DNA of 64,000 nt from Niastella yeongjuensis (GTDB lineage Bacteria > Bacteroidota > Bacteroidia > Chitinophagales > Chitinophagaceae): assembly GCF_900110245.1 (NCBI RefSeq), contig NZ_FOCZ01000016.1, positions 1 through 64,000 on the forward strand, written 5' to 3'. Under the pieces are notes generated by a model. That model was not told the DNA's origin and did no database searches. It saw nothing but the letters and a program-made list of their open reading frames with translations. The translations under genes were made by a program, and so were the position numbers. This document shows, piece after piece, positions 54,179 to 63,318 of the stretch; within the stretch, counting starts at the first letter, position 1, and each line of letters begins with the position of its first letter.

Positions 54179-54520
54179 TTACCTAATTAATTTTTCATAC
54201 AAATCAGGAAACCTGATTTTGAATTTCTCCCTTGCAATACGGTCGTCATTATGAAACGCCTCATAGAAACCGTCATAAGCTAACATTTCAGGCAAAAGAG
54301 TGTAAAATTCTTCACTTACTTTTTTTAATACCCAATCAGCATCACTCTTATTATCTTCTATTTCGAATAGATTAGCATCATGAAATGCTAAAGTATCACT
54401 ATCATTGACAATATTATAATCAACTTTTTGTGAATGTAAATTAAAAACTACAGCCACAACCTGATATAGCTGATTAGGCGTAATATTTCTTCCTTTGGCG
54501 ATTTTACAACGTATTATCAT
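54179..54520 (-). CDS. Putative immunity protein of the RHS toxin
   Basis: 113 aa, cytosolic, alpha/beta: MIIRCKIAKGRNITPNQLYQVVAVVFNLHSQKVDYNIV followed by an acidic helical part. It starts 4 bp after the stop of the RHS toxin end, the standard place for a cognate immunity gene, and still looks intact although the toxin frame is broken. The family is not recognised, so the role rests on position and size. Confidence 0.6.
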   Translation of the reverse strand: MIIRCKIAKGRNITPNQLYQVVAVVFNLHSQKVDYNIVNDSDTLAFHDANLFEIEDNKSDADWVLKKVSEEFYTLLPEMLAYDGFYEAFHNDDRIAREKFKIRFPDLYEKLIR

Positions 54521-54523
54521 AAG

Positions 54524-57298
54524 TTATTCTTTTGGAAGTGAAACCGTTTTTTTAAAATAGTCACCTGGGAGCTTCGACTTATAATCATATATAAAAAACT
54601 TGTTAGTATTTTTATTATAATTATAATGTATATCAATTACAGATTCTTTTGAAGTACCCACGCCTTTTGGATTTAGATGTTGTCTGATTTGATACGACAT
54701 TTTATTCCAATCGCTTATATTACTTCCATCTGCTGTTAACAGTTCCCTTAACTTCTCATTATCAAGTTCATTGCCATTCATTATTTGGTCAGAATTATTA
54801 ATTACTTCTGCTTTCAAATCTCCATTTTTATCAGATATTGAAGACCTTTCCTCCTGAATAAATTTTTCCCGAAGCTCCCTAAATTTAGCATTATTATGAG
54901 TCTCTGATGAACTATTTGAACCACCCTCTCCTCCGTTTTCAAAGGACGACATGTATGCATATTCCGCCTGCAGGTTACTTATTATTTCCTCGGTCTTTTC
55001 AATTTGGATTATAGCAGTAGCTTCAACCCCAAGACCATGTAATGCTACAGGTGCTGCGAGTGGGGCAGCAGCTCCGCCTGTGGCCAATACCGCACCTCCA
55101 CCAATGCCCATTTCTCCAGCGCCTTGAAGTTGCGCGGCCATATAACCTTTCAATTTACCCTGGTAATAGGCCATCTTATCTGCTGGAACAGAATACTCAT
55201 CTCCATGATCGCCCCATATAAGCTCATAAAGCCCTACCGAACTCGCATTTGCCATGGCGTCCTCTGTACCCCGTGTTTCGATCCCCCCCCAATCGTAATC
55301 CTTCTGCTGCAATTGCAAGACCATGAACAATTGAAGCTTCCAGTTTACGCATTCGCTGTCCAACAACAACTACTTCCTTCAATATCTTGGCATCTTTAAA
55401 TGGGTTTGCAGCCTTTAATCCATCCCTGTCAATATTTGAAATCGGTTCGCAACTTGCATATTGATAAGGGGTCAAAAATGGGTATTCAAATGTTAATGGA
55501 TCAAGCTGCGTAAACCGTCCAATTTGCGCATCGTAATTTCTGAACCCATAATCATACCAATCAAGATCAGCCTCGTCAATGAGCTCTTTATCGTTATAAA
55601 GATACTTATTCTCTATATCCCCTTCACCTACATCAGCCAGTTTGTGGCTGCTTATTCCCGCAATTTTCAACCCATAGGCATAATAAGGTTTTCTTCTATA
55701 ATACGACCTCGGTTGTGTGTCACCTGCAGGTTATTGAAGTACACCATTTCATCACTTTCATTGCAAAGATATACCAGGGCGTACCCGTTTTTGGGCGCTT
55801 TTCGATTAGGCAATACCAAGGGGGATGCTCCATTTCCTGATTGCAGCACCCGCTTTGTTTCACTGCCTTCCTCTACCAAATTGAACCTTTCATCAAAATA
55901 CAATATAGCCAGGTAAGCTTTGGGCCTATTATCACCTATGTCGTTGGCATCCGGATCTATTATGGTTCGAAACGGAACGCTTGAACTTAATTGATTTGTA
56001 ATATTTGATGCTGCAGATTTGGTAACTCCTGCTGTTAACGGACTGCCTGATATGGCCTGTGCCAGCGACAGCAGTATGTCTGAAACAAAAGAGGCACCTC
56101 CGGGCTGATTGGCAACTGCATTCTGGTAATAGTAGAAGGCTTCAGCACTAATTTCATCACCGGCCATAACCTTTAAAAGTGCATTAGGGCCTACCTTGCT
56201 TGCCAGGTTACCAAGACGGCTTACATAATTGCCTATAGCGTTGTTTTGCCAGCCATTTCCGATAGTTTGTCCCGGTATCTGGTCCACGGGAAAACGAGCC
56301 TTTACTTCATTGCTACCAGTAGGAGTGCCATTTGCATCTACCTGCCCAAACACCGTTTCTTCATTATTGGCGCGATTCAGTTCCATGGTACAGGTGTTTC
56401 TACCAGTATGCGTTTCCTCTGTCAGGATCATTCTCACATTTCCGAGGTGATCTCTAATAAAGAAATCATAGGCGCCTCTTTTGCCACCAGGCAGATCCAT
56501 ATTCCCATCCAGTGCTAAAAAGTCGTAAGCATTATTAGGATCCGAAGTTACAGTCTGCATTACCCTGATCCGGCCTTCCTCAAAATTTATATACTGTAAT
56601 TCATCGCCCCGGTAAACAAAACCGTTGATATAAGAAGTGACCGTGTCTGTATTGCTGTTTTCGGGTGTAAATATCTTCTGCAGTTTATTACCATCCGCGT
56701 CATAAACCAGCTTAATGGTTCCCTTTCCTATAATCCTTATTTCCTCAGGTTTATCAAGATAATTGTATTTGATCCCATTCGCTGATCCCGCCAGGTCCTT
56801 GATATCCTTATTAAGATCTTTGACCAAATTTCCATTATCATCATATGCATAATCATCATTATCGGCATTACTGCCATCAGTAAAATCGCCAAATTTGCCA
56901 TTGCTGCCTTGAGCCAGTGTCGATTCATCCTTAACTTTTGTCAACTTATTACCCAACGTTTCATAAAAATACCGAAGGTCATCTATGTTTACGGGGGAGC
57001 TATTACCAGGCATTACCCCCTTATGCATCATATATTTTAGGTTCCCGTTAAGATCGTATTCAATTTTACCGTTGAGCCCGGTTACCGAAAAGTCCATTTT
57101 AGCATTGGACCATCCAGCGGAAGATGTTGTATATTCCCTGAAATCAGCCCTGGTCACCCTGCCCGAATTGTCATACGTATAATCATATTTACGTTGTGCA
57201 TCATCGCCCTGGGTTGTCCATACTGTTCCAGTGAGTTGTAATATCGGTTCCTGATTTGATATTCTCATCGAGCGATTGTACGCTTCTCCCCTTTTCAT
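54524..57298 (-). pseudogene. RHS-repeat polymorphic toxin, broken by two frameshifts and 5' truncation
   Basis: Three consecutive frames rebuild one RHS protein. 55667-57298 holds YD repeats (KYDYTYDNSGRVTRADF, GFVYRGDELQYI) and the core (RDHLGNVRMILTEE). At EEN (about 55690) one base is missing, and 55224-55670 continues with the end of the core: LYNDKELIDEADLDWYDYGFRNYDAQIGRFTQLDPL. At a run of eight G (about 55283-55290) the frame changes again; seven would restore it into 54524-55260, a roughly 245-aa C-terminal toxin with an Ala/Gly-rich linker and end (DWNKMSYQIRQHLNPKG, DIHYNYNK). Upstream of 57298 an alternative frame still reads FRYDEKGRSVQS, a further RHS scrap. The toxin activity is not recognised. 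Confidence 0.8.
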
Positions 57299-57470
57299 CG
57301 TATCTGAATTTCGATATTAATAAAATGTTACTCCTATTGTTTATAATCCCCTACCCCAGGAGTTTAATCTTGATATTGTTATGATCGACTGTCAATCATG
57401 GTTCTGTTTAGTGCGGAATCTTACAATTTTCTTTGCGCAAGGGGCGGTTATTTTGCCATAAAACAAATAT

Positions 57471-57920
57471 ATGAAAGGAATTATTTTTTTATTGTCATTT
57501 CTGACAGTCTCCGGCATAGGCTATGCTCAATCAAAAAATGACCAGCAATTGGAGGAGATAAGAAAAGTCATTATTGCCAGTAACGCCATCTATTCCGATC
57601 TGGCAAACAAAGGCGATGGATCTATATTAACCAGGTATACTGATGATGCCTGTCTTATGCCTCCTAACTCAGCCCCCATTTGTGGTCGCGACAATATCCT
57701 GAATTTCTTTAAAGGCGGTCCGAAAGTGCATAGTAAATTTGTTGTTCAGCATATTTACGGAGACGGGAACGACTTTGTTACAGAAGAAAGTAGTTATGAA
57801 TTGTATGACCTTGATCATAATAAAATAGATGAAGGTAAAGTGCTGGTGATCTGGAAAAAAACTGCTGCCGGCTGGAAAATGCATCGCGATATGTTCAGTA
57901 GCAATCGCACAACTCATTAA
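57471..57920 (+). CDS. Exported DUF4440/SnoaL-like protein
   Basis: 149 aa with signal peptide (IIFLLSFLTVSGIGYA). The body has IRKVIIASNAIYSDLANKGDGSILTRYTDDACLMPPNSAPICGRDNILNFF and VLVIWKKTAAGWKMHRDMFSS, the DUF4440 branch of the NTF2-like fold. Possibly an isomerase-like or ligand-binding periplasmic protein. Convergent with the AraC regulator. Confidence 0.85.
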   Translation: MKGIIFLLSFLTVSGIGYAQSKNDQQLEEIRKVIIASNAIYSDLANKGDGSILTRYTDDACLMPPNSAPICGRDNILNFFKGGPKVHSKFVVQHIYGDGNDFVTEESSYELYDLDHNKIDEGKVLVIWKKTAAGWKMHRDMFSSNRTTH

Positions 57921-57964
57921 TTTTAATAAAGTGATAGGCGTCTCCCGGGATGCTTATCACTTTC

Positions 57965-58783
57965 TCAAAAGCCAATATTGACAACCTGCTGGAATTCTTC
58001 TCCATTGCTCTGTAGCAAGGATCTTGCGGCTAAAGGAGTGGTTCCGGTGAATTTTGAAAATTCTTTTATAAAATGTGACTGGTCGTGGTACCCACACTCA
58101 TAAGCAATCGATGTTAATGGGTGCCCGGATGTTAGCACCAGATTAAGACTTTTATTGAATCTATGTACAGTGAAAAGTGCGCGGGGAGATATGCCCACCA
58201 TGTTCATAAACAATTTCTCCATGTATCTTTCTGAAAGACCATAACCAGATGATAAAGTTTTGCTGTCGTATGCGTCTCCCATCGAGAAAATGTGGTTGCA
58301 TACGTTCCGGATCAGCGAGACCTTTTTAAATTGTTTTTCATGCTGACCGAGTTTGGCGATCAGGAAACCTTCAAGTGCCGCAACCTTTTGTTCAAGTGTA
58401 GCTGTTTCCATTAAGCCAGCATAAAAATCATTGATCTCTTTCAAAAATATCCCGTAAGCATCGGTGGCATAATTTGTGAACTCCGACATGGAATCTGTGA
58501 AGAACAATGAGCTGGCAAATGGATAAATTCTGGCAATTAACACTGAAGTTCCTTTGGTGACCGTAAGGCGGGAAGGCAATGTAAGATGGCCAAGCACTTC
58601 AACGCCCGGTAGCTTCCTGCTGCGGCCATTAATTAGCGTAAAAGCACTGCCTTCCGAAATGTTTATGACCAGATCTACATAGCCACTGGGGTAAAATACT
58701 TCATCTGTCAGATCTTTGTCAATGGAAATCAATGTATAATTCTTCACATAAGGCCTTAATATCTCAGCCGGAGCAAATTGCAT
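57965..58783 (-). CDS. AraC-family transcription regulator
   Basis: 272 aa. The N-terminal domain (ILRPYVKNYTLISIDKDLTDEVFYPSGYVDLVINI) belongs to the DUF6597-type sensor common in Bacteroidota. The C-terminal pair of helix-turn-helices reads LSERYMEKLFMNMVGISPRALFTVHRFNKSLNLVL and PLTSIAYECGYHDQSHFIKEFSKFTGTTPL. Its target is unknown; the next plus-strand gene pair lies 640 bp away. Confidence 0.92.
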   Translation of the reverse strand: MQFAPAEILRPYVKNYTLISIDKDLTDEVFYPSGYVDLVINISEGSAFTLINGRSRKLPGVEVLGHLTLPSRLTVTKGTSVLIARIYPFASSLFFTDSMSEFTNYATDAYGIFLKEINDFYAGLMETATLEQKVAALEGFLIAKLGQHEKQFKKVSLIRNVCNHIFSMGDAYDSKTLSSGYGLSERYMEKLFMNMVGISPRALFTVHRFNKSLNLVLTSGHPLTSIAYECGYHDQSHFIKEFSKFTGTTPLAARSLLQSNGEEFQQVVNIGF

Positions 58784-58960
58784 ACTGGCTTCTTTTTACG
58801 AATGTACATTATCCGTTACCTTCATTATTACCACTCGTCATAAATTCTTTCGCCGTCAGAAATGGCGCTTTTTCTTATGTGACATTCATATGAATCCCTG
58901 GTGATACTTATGTGATATTCGGTGGATAGTCGATGCTTATTCCACCAACATCCCGGCAAT

Positions 58961-59026
58961 ATGCCACTGGAATGCCACTGTACAGTGGCATTCCAGTGGC
59001 ATTCTGGTGGCATTACAGTGGCATTA
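58961..59026. repeat. 42-bp perfect palindrome and 11-bp repeat cluster
   Basis: 58961-59002 is a perfect 42-bp palindrome centred on TGTACA. Its right arm begins four 11-bp tandem units (58983-59026): CAGTGGCATTC, CAGTGGCATTC, TGGTGGCATTA, CAGTGGCATTA; the left arm holds two in inverse orientation. No gene spans 58784-59187. Confidence 0.85.
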
Positions 59027-59187
59027 TTACCGGGGATGTCGTATATCTGGAGTGAATCTGTCTAGAATCAGACAGGGGAAATGGTAGGCCACAAATCGGC
59101 AGGCGCGTTAATATGCCCTATAGGCGCTTTGATTGCTCTGGTTGGGCTTTGTGCTAAAAGGATGGCGATGAAGCTAAATTAAGCTTC

Positions 59188-59340
59188 TTATGACGTTGCA
59201 GCTGGGGTGTTGTCGGTTTGCCGTGTCCGCTGTTTAATTCGTCTTTGTTCAAAAAGCCACTCAAACAATCCTGGTTCGTTATAAACTTTGCCCCAAATGT
59301 TGTGTTTAAAACCAGGGTATTCTGTCAAAGCTTTCGGCAC
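59188..59340 (-). pseudogene. Alpha/beta-hydrolase C-terminal remnant
   Basis: The minus strand reads VPKALTEYPGFKHNIWGKVYNEPGLFEWLFEQRR, the end of a dienelactone-hydrolase/phospholipase-type enzyme, where 'GxxHnxWxxxYxxpxlfxWLlxqkR' carries the catalytic His. No upstream hydrolase sequence follows; the frame opens directly into the promoter region of the next gene. Confidence 0.6.
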
Positions 59341-59369
59341 TCTGTTGAAGGATGAAGAAAGACAGACAA

Positions 59370-59399
59370 TTGCAGACAATTATATATTACTTATTTTTG
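59370..59399 (+). promoter_or_regulatory. Bacteroidota-type promoter
   Basis: TTG (59370-59372), a 19-nt spacer and TATTTTTG (59392-59399) match the TTG-N19-TAnnTTTG consensus in full. The flavin oxidoreductase ATG is 30 nt downstream. Confidence 0.7.
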
Positions 59400-59428
59400 T
59401 GCGGTTATTTTACAATCGAAAGCATGTT

Positions 59429-60451
59429 ATGAAGAAAATAGGATTTTTATCATTCGGACATTGGTCCAATCGTACAGGCTATAAAACCCGTACGGCAGGC
59501 GACACGTTGCTGCAGTCCATTGACCTGGCCGTTGCTGCTGAAGAGATCGGTTTAGATGGGGCGTATTTTCGGGTGCACCATTTTGCCGCTCAGCTAGCCT
59601 CTCCATTTCCGCTGCTTTCAGCCATCGGCGCCAAAACAAGCAAGATAGAGATTGGAACAGGTGTTATTGATATGCGTTATGAAAATCCCCTTTACATGGT
59701 AGAAGATGCCGGGGCCGCCGATTTGATTTCCCGCGGGCGATTACAATTGGGCATCAGCAGAGGTTCGCCGGAACAGGTAATCGATGGGTGGCGTTATTTT
59801 GGGTATGAACCAGCCGAAGGAGAAACAGACGAAGGTATGGGGCGCCGCAAAGCGCTGCAATTTTTGGATGGGCTCAAAGGTGTTGGATTTGCAGAACCCA
59901 ACCCCTATCCCATGTTTCCTAATCCCCCAGGCTTATTACGACTAGAACCATACTCAGAAGGATTGCGGGAACGTATATGGTGGGGAGCCGGTTCAAATGC
60001 CACCGCTATCTGGGCAGCCGAAAACGGAATGTATCTGCAAAGTTCAACCCTGAAGTTCGACGAAAGCGGCAAGCCATTCCATATACAGCAGGCAGAACAG
60101 ATCAGGTTGTACAAAGAAGCCTGGAAAAAAGCAGGGCATCAGCGTGAACCAAGAGTATCCGTGAGCCGGTCTATTTTTGCATTGGTAACTGATCAGGACA
60201 GGTATTTCTTTGGACAGGAAACCAACAGAGTCGACAAGATTGGTATTCTTGAAAACGACAGACGCGCCATTTTCGGAAGAAGTTATGCGGCAGAACCAGA
60301 CCAGCTTATCAGGGAGTTGGCCCAGGACGAAGCCATCCAGGAAGCGGATACTGTCCTTTTAACAATACCTAACACGTTAGGAGTTGAATACAATGTCCAC
60401 GTGCTTTCTTCTATTTTGAAATATGTTGCACCCGGATTAGGCTGGCGTTAA
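59429..60451 (+). CDS. LLM-class flavin-dependent oxidoreductase (luciferase-like)
   Basis: 340 aa starting at ATG 59429 (MKKIGFLSFGHWSNRTG); an in-frame codon 141 bp earlier lies before the promoter and is not used. The bacterial-luciferase-like TIM barrel shows SIDLAVAAEEIGLDGAYFRVHHF, KIEIGTGVIDMRYENPLYMVEDAGAADLISRGRLQLGISRGSP and WWGAGSNATAIWAAENGMYL. It needs FMNH2 or F420 supplied by another enzyme. Substrate unknown. Confidence 0.9.
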   Translation: MKKIGFLSFGHWSNRTGYKTRTAGDTLLQSIDLAVAAEEIGLDGAYFRVHHFAAQLASPFPLLSAIGAKTSKIEIGTGVIDMRYENPLYMVEDAGAADLISRGRLQLGISRGSPEQVIDGWRYFGYEPAEGETDEGMGRRKALQFLDGLKGVGFAEPNPYPMFPNPPGLLRLEPYSEGLRERIWWGAGSNATAIWAAENGMYLQSSTLKFDESGKPFHIQQAEQIRLYKEAWKKAGHQREPRVSVSRSIFALVTDQDRYFFGQETNRVDKIGILENDRRAIFGRSYAAEPDQLIRELAQDEAIQEADTVLLTIPNTLGVEYNVHVLSSILKYVAPGLGWR

Positions 60452-60478
60452 AGGCTAAGTCCGGTAAAATATAATTAG

Positions 60479-60505
60479 GCCTCTGGTATTTCTCCAGAGG
60501 CTTTT
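60479..60505. terminator. Bidirectional terminator
   Basis: GCCTCTGG (60479-60486) pairs with CCAGAGGC (60494-60501), followed by Ts on the plus strand; it separates the convergent flavin oxidoreductase and serine hydrolase genes. Confidence 0.85.
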
Positions 60506-61512
60506 TATTTTGACAATTCAATAAATAATTCCTTTACCAGCGGGTAGATCAATTGCATGTATCGATCTGGTGAAATATTTGATAAAAGTATAACCGAGCA
60601 ATTACGCGCTCTGTTAGCTAGTATGGAAGCGCCATAACCTCCGGTTCCACCATTGAGTCCTTGCATTCGAATGTCTTCAGGCATGATATGGAGTTCGTAC
60701 CATCCCAGATTACAACTTTGCAAATCGTTTATTGGGAATGTTTCGGTTGCCTGCAGGCTGGCTGCTGTATTGCCGGAATCGCAAGTCATGATGGCAAACT
60801 TTGACAGGTCTTCTGCCGTAGAAATAATACCCAGACAACCATTGAGGACTCCCCCATCCCAGTGCGAACAAAAATTGTCATGCTCATCGATTCCCCTCAC
60901 CATTTCAGCTTTTACTTCACGAATATCGAACGTGGAGTGGTTCATCTTTAGAGGAATAAATATTCGCTCCCTTACCACTTTTGCAAATGGTTTTCTTTCA
61001 ATCTTTGATATAATGTAGCTCAGTAAACCCGCTCCCAGATTGGAATAAAGATGTTTTTCCCCTGGCTGGCTGTCCAAACGCAGGTGTTGAGTAAGATAAG
61101 AGATCAGTTGTTCCTCCGTATAGTTCTTAAAGGGGTTTGTCTTATCATAGTTTGGTTGCGTATCGAAATCATGCGGCATTCGGGGAAGGCCGGCGGTATG
61201 TAGCGCCAACTGTTTTAAGGTAAAGGACGGCGAATTCAATAATGGGAAGGGAAGATACTTTTGGGCAGGGTCGTCTGGATCGACTTTTTTTTCAATGATC
61301 AGTTGCGCCAGTACATTTCCGGTAAATGCCTTGGTTATAGAGCCGATTTCAAAGGCAGATGTGTAATTATCGATATAGTCAATATTCCCATCTTGGCTGA
61401 TCATGCCCTGATAAGCCACCTGTTTGTTTCTGACAAGTGCTATTGATACCTGGGTTTGATCCGGTAGCCTGTTTAGTGTATCCGCTATTTTTTCTAATAT
61501 TTTAGGGTACAT
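60505..61512 (-). CDS. Serine hydrolase (beta-lactamase/transpeptidase-like)
   Basis: 335 aa. The SxxK motif is in EIGSITKAFTG, the YxN motif in HLYSNLGAGLLSYI, and the third box in GLNGGTGGYGAS, all as in class C/esterase-type serine hydrolases. No signal peptide is evident, so it acts inside the cell unless exported otherwise. Substrates may be esters or D-peptides; a role as beta-lactamase is not implied. Confidence 0.9.
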   Translation of the reverse strand: MYPKILEKIADTLNRLPDQTQVSIALVRNKQVAYQGMISQDGNIDYIDNYTSAFEIGSITKAFTGNVLAQLIIEKKVDPDDPAQKYLPFPLLNSPSFTLKQLALHTAGLPRMPHDFDTQPNYDKTNPFKNYTEEQLISYLTQHLRLDSQPGEKHLYSNLGAGLLSYIISKIERKPFAKVVRERIFIPLKMNHSTFDIREVKAEMVRGIDEHDNFCSHWDGGVLNGCLGIISTAEDLSKFAIMTCDSGNTAASLQATETFPINDLQSCNLGWYELHIMPEDIRMQGLNGGTGGYGASILANRARNCSVILLSNISPDRYMQLIYPLVKELFIELSK

Positions 61513-61530
61513 TTAGAAAACAATCTTATA

Positions 61531-61932
61531 ATGAAAATATTTAAATATACGTGGCGAATCTTCTGTATGGTTTACTTAGTCAGCTTAATTGTCTCTTGTA
61601 AAACTCACAAAACACCACAAAAGCCAGAGAAAGTTCGCCTTGCTAAAGTTGTCATTGACTCAGCTCAACTGGAAAGTTATAAAACATTTTTAAAGGAAGA
61701 GATTGAAGCTTCGGTAAGTAAAGAGCCAGGTGTGTTGACATTATATGCTGTATTTGATAAAGAAAGACCTACGCATCTCACCATCCTGGAAATATATTTG
61801 AATGAGGAAGCTTACCAGTCTCATTTGAAAACGTCACATTTTCTGACATATAAAAATGGTACAATGAATATGGTAAAAGATTTAGAATTAATTGAAACGG
61901 ATCCACTTATTCCGGAGTTGAAAATTAAATAG
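61531..61932 (+). CDS. ABM-fold (quinol-monooxygenase-like) lipoprotein
   Basis: 133 aa. IFCMVYLVSLIVSC is a lipoprotein signal. VRLAKVVIDSAQLESYKTFLKEEIEASVSKEPGVLTLYAVF and LEIYLNEEAYQSHLKTSHFLTYKNG follow the antibiotic-biosynthesis-monooxygenase pattern, with the His of the active-site region. It resembles the exported ABM protein at 43587-44000. Its start is 18 bp from the divergent serine hydrolase start. Confidence 0.8.
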   Translation: MKIFKYTWRIFCMVYLVSLIVSCKTHKTPQKPEKVRLAKVVIDSAQLESYKTFLKEEIEASVSKEPGVLTLYAVFDKERPTHLTILEIYLNEEAYQSHLKTSHFLTYKNGTMNMVKDLELIETDPLIPELKIK

Positions 61933-61991
61933 AAATTTAGAATCACATACATAAGATTTTATCTTGAAGCTATTGGGGGTAAAAGAGACTA

Positions 61992-62549
61992 TTAATTAAA
62001 CATCGTCAGTAACGTTTTTGCCAATTCGCAGAAGTTATTTGTCTCTTCTATTGAAATTGACTTCCTTGAGCATCTGAATAGACAGGCTTCATTATTGAAC
62101 TCAAGTTCCATTTCGGGATGTGCTGTTAAGGCATCCAGGTTTTTGAACTGTAAAAGATGCTGAAGCTGTTGTTTGTCTTCTGTTACTACCTGGAATCTTC
62201 CCGAAAACATTTTACTGTGCTCAAAATCTACATCATGCTTTAAAAATAAGTCAGTAAATTTTTCCCTTATGGTTTCTTTATGGATGTACGAATTTGGATA
62301 TTTTACTTTCATTCTCAAATGTCCAAATAGATATTGGTTTGTGCCCGAATTGGATGACTTTCCCGTCGGATAGGAAGAGAAATACTCAGCTATGGAAACT
62401 TGCAGCGGGTAATTTTGACTTGCTGAATTTAGAGTTTTGACAATCGTTGCTCCCAAAATTTTGAACATAAGAAAGCTTGTAAGATCTTCCTGAGGTGCAT
62501 CTTGCATTTCTAGTCGTTCCCGAATAACAGATAAAGAGTCGTTTATCAT
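61992..62549 (-). CDS. Hypothetical protein, 185 aa
   Basis: A cytosolic-looking alpha/beta protein: MINDSLSVIRERLEMQDAPQEDLTSFLMFKILGATIV, then YLFGHLRMKVKYPNSYIHKETIREKFTDLF and a middle with SGRFQVVTEDKQQLQHLLQF. No motif, signal or membrane helix. Family not recognised. It stands alone; the following 770 bp are non-coding. Confidence 0.5.
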   Translation of the reverse strand: MINDSLSVIRERLEMQDAPQEDLTSFLMFKILGATIVKTLNSASQNYPLQVSIAEYFSSYPTGKSSNSGTNQYLFGHLRMKVKYPNSYIHKETIREKFTDLFLKHDVDFEHSKMFSGRFQVVTEDKQQLQHLLQFKNLDALTAHPEMELEFNNEACLFRCSRKSISIEETNNFCELAKTLLTMFN

Positions 62550-62933
62550 TTTTTGATTTATAAGGGGTCAATATCCTGTGTCTTATTTCAGATTACTATA
62601 ATCACGCAGAGTAATTTAATGTGAAGGTAAATGTTTTTAATCGTTCAACATTCAAAGTATACCCCTGTCCGTTTGATTGCCATCTCCATCAATCGACGGA
62701 TACCCTTCATCAAATTGAGGGTAGCTGCCTTATTTCGACAGGAAGCTTCCTTAATTCATCAATTACCGGCAATATTTCAGGTTGAGATGCCAATATTCTA
62801 TCTGAAAGATCCCATAATTCAGCTTGTAGGTGCAATAAATGATTTTAGTGCCTCCTGCGCTCATTTTTTGACCACTTATTCCTATTGTTTCATAGAATAA
62901 ATTAGTTGATGCTTCAATGAGCTGGTTAACAGT

Positions 62934-63017
62934 CGCCATAAATTGGTTGATAGTCATCATAAATTGCATGATAGCCCTCATAAATCGCATGATAGCCTCC
63001 ATAAATTGAATGACAGC
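62934..63017. repeat. Four 21-bp tandem repeats
   Basis: Units at 62934-62954, 62955-62975, 62976-62996 and 62997-63017 share CATAAATTG..TGATAG. Read on the minus strand they would encode heptads (MRAIMQF, MMTINQF, MATVNQL), but the frame is not a credible gene. The rest of 62550-63318 holds no gene. Confidence 0.75.
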
Positions 63018-63263
63018 TTTTTTAAACTTATTATAACTTTCGATAAATCCATTGCCAGCCTTACATAACTTATTATGACTCGCGCATTATTTATTATGGG
63101 TCCCAAATAAACGATTGGGGCTTTCGAACAACTTATTGTGATGTTTCAATGTCTCATTGACATTATCCAATAAGCCATTCCGTGAATTCATAAGCTAATT
63201 GTGTCATTCAAAAAGTTGATGTTGTCAGATAATTTCTACTCGTAAACTAACGGAAAAATGGAA

Positions 63264-63294
63264 TTGTAATATGGGCAAATATAAGATATCTTTG
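63264..63294 (+). promoter_or_regulatory. Bacteroidota-type promoter
   Basis: TTG (63264-63266), a 20-nt spacer and TATCTTTG (63287-63294), matching TAnnTTTG exactly; the HAD gene ATG is 25 nt downstream. Confidence 0.65.
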
Positions 63295-63318
63295 CCTCCT
63301 TGTATTTGATTTTAACCT

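Noticed and set aside
62631-62900. 89-codon plus-strand frame
   Set aside because: No recognisable motif, no promoter or start context; treated as chance.
62763-63002. Heptad-repeat coding frame on the minus strand
   Set aside because: The frame is a by-product of the 21-bp tandem repeat; the rest of the protein has no credible composition, and a stop lies close upstream.
62934-63017. CRISPR array
   Set aside because: The 21-bp units are directly adjacent without spacers and vary in sequence; no cas gene is near.
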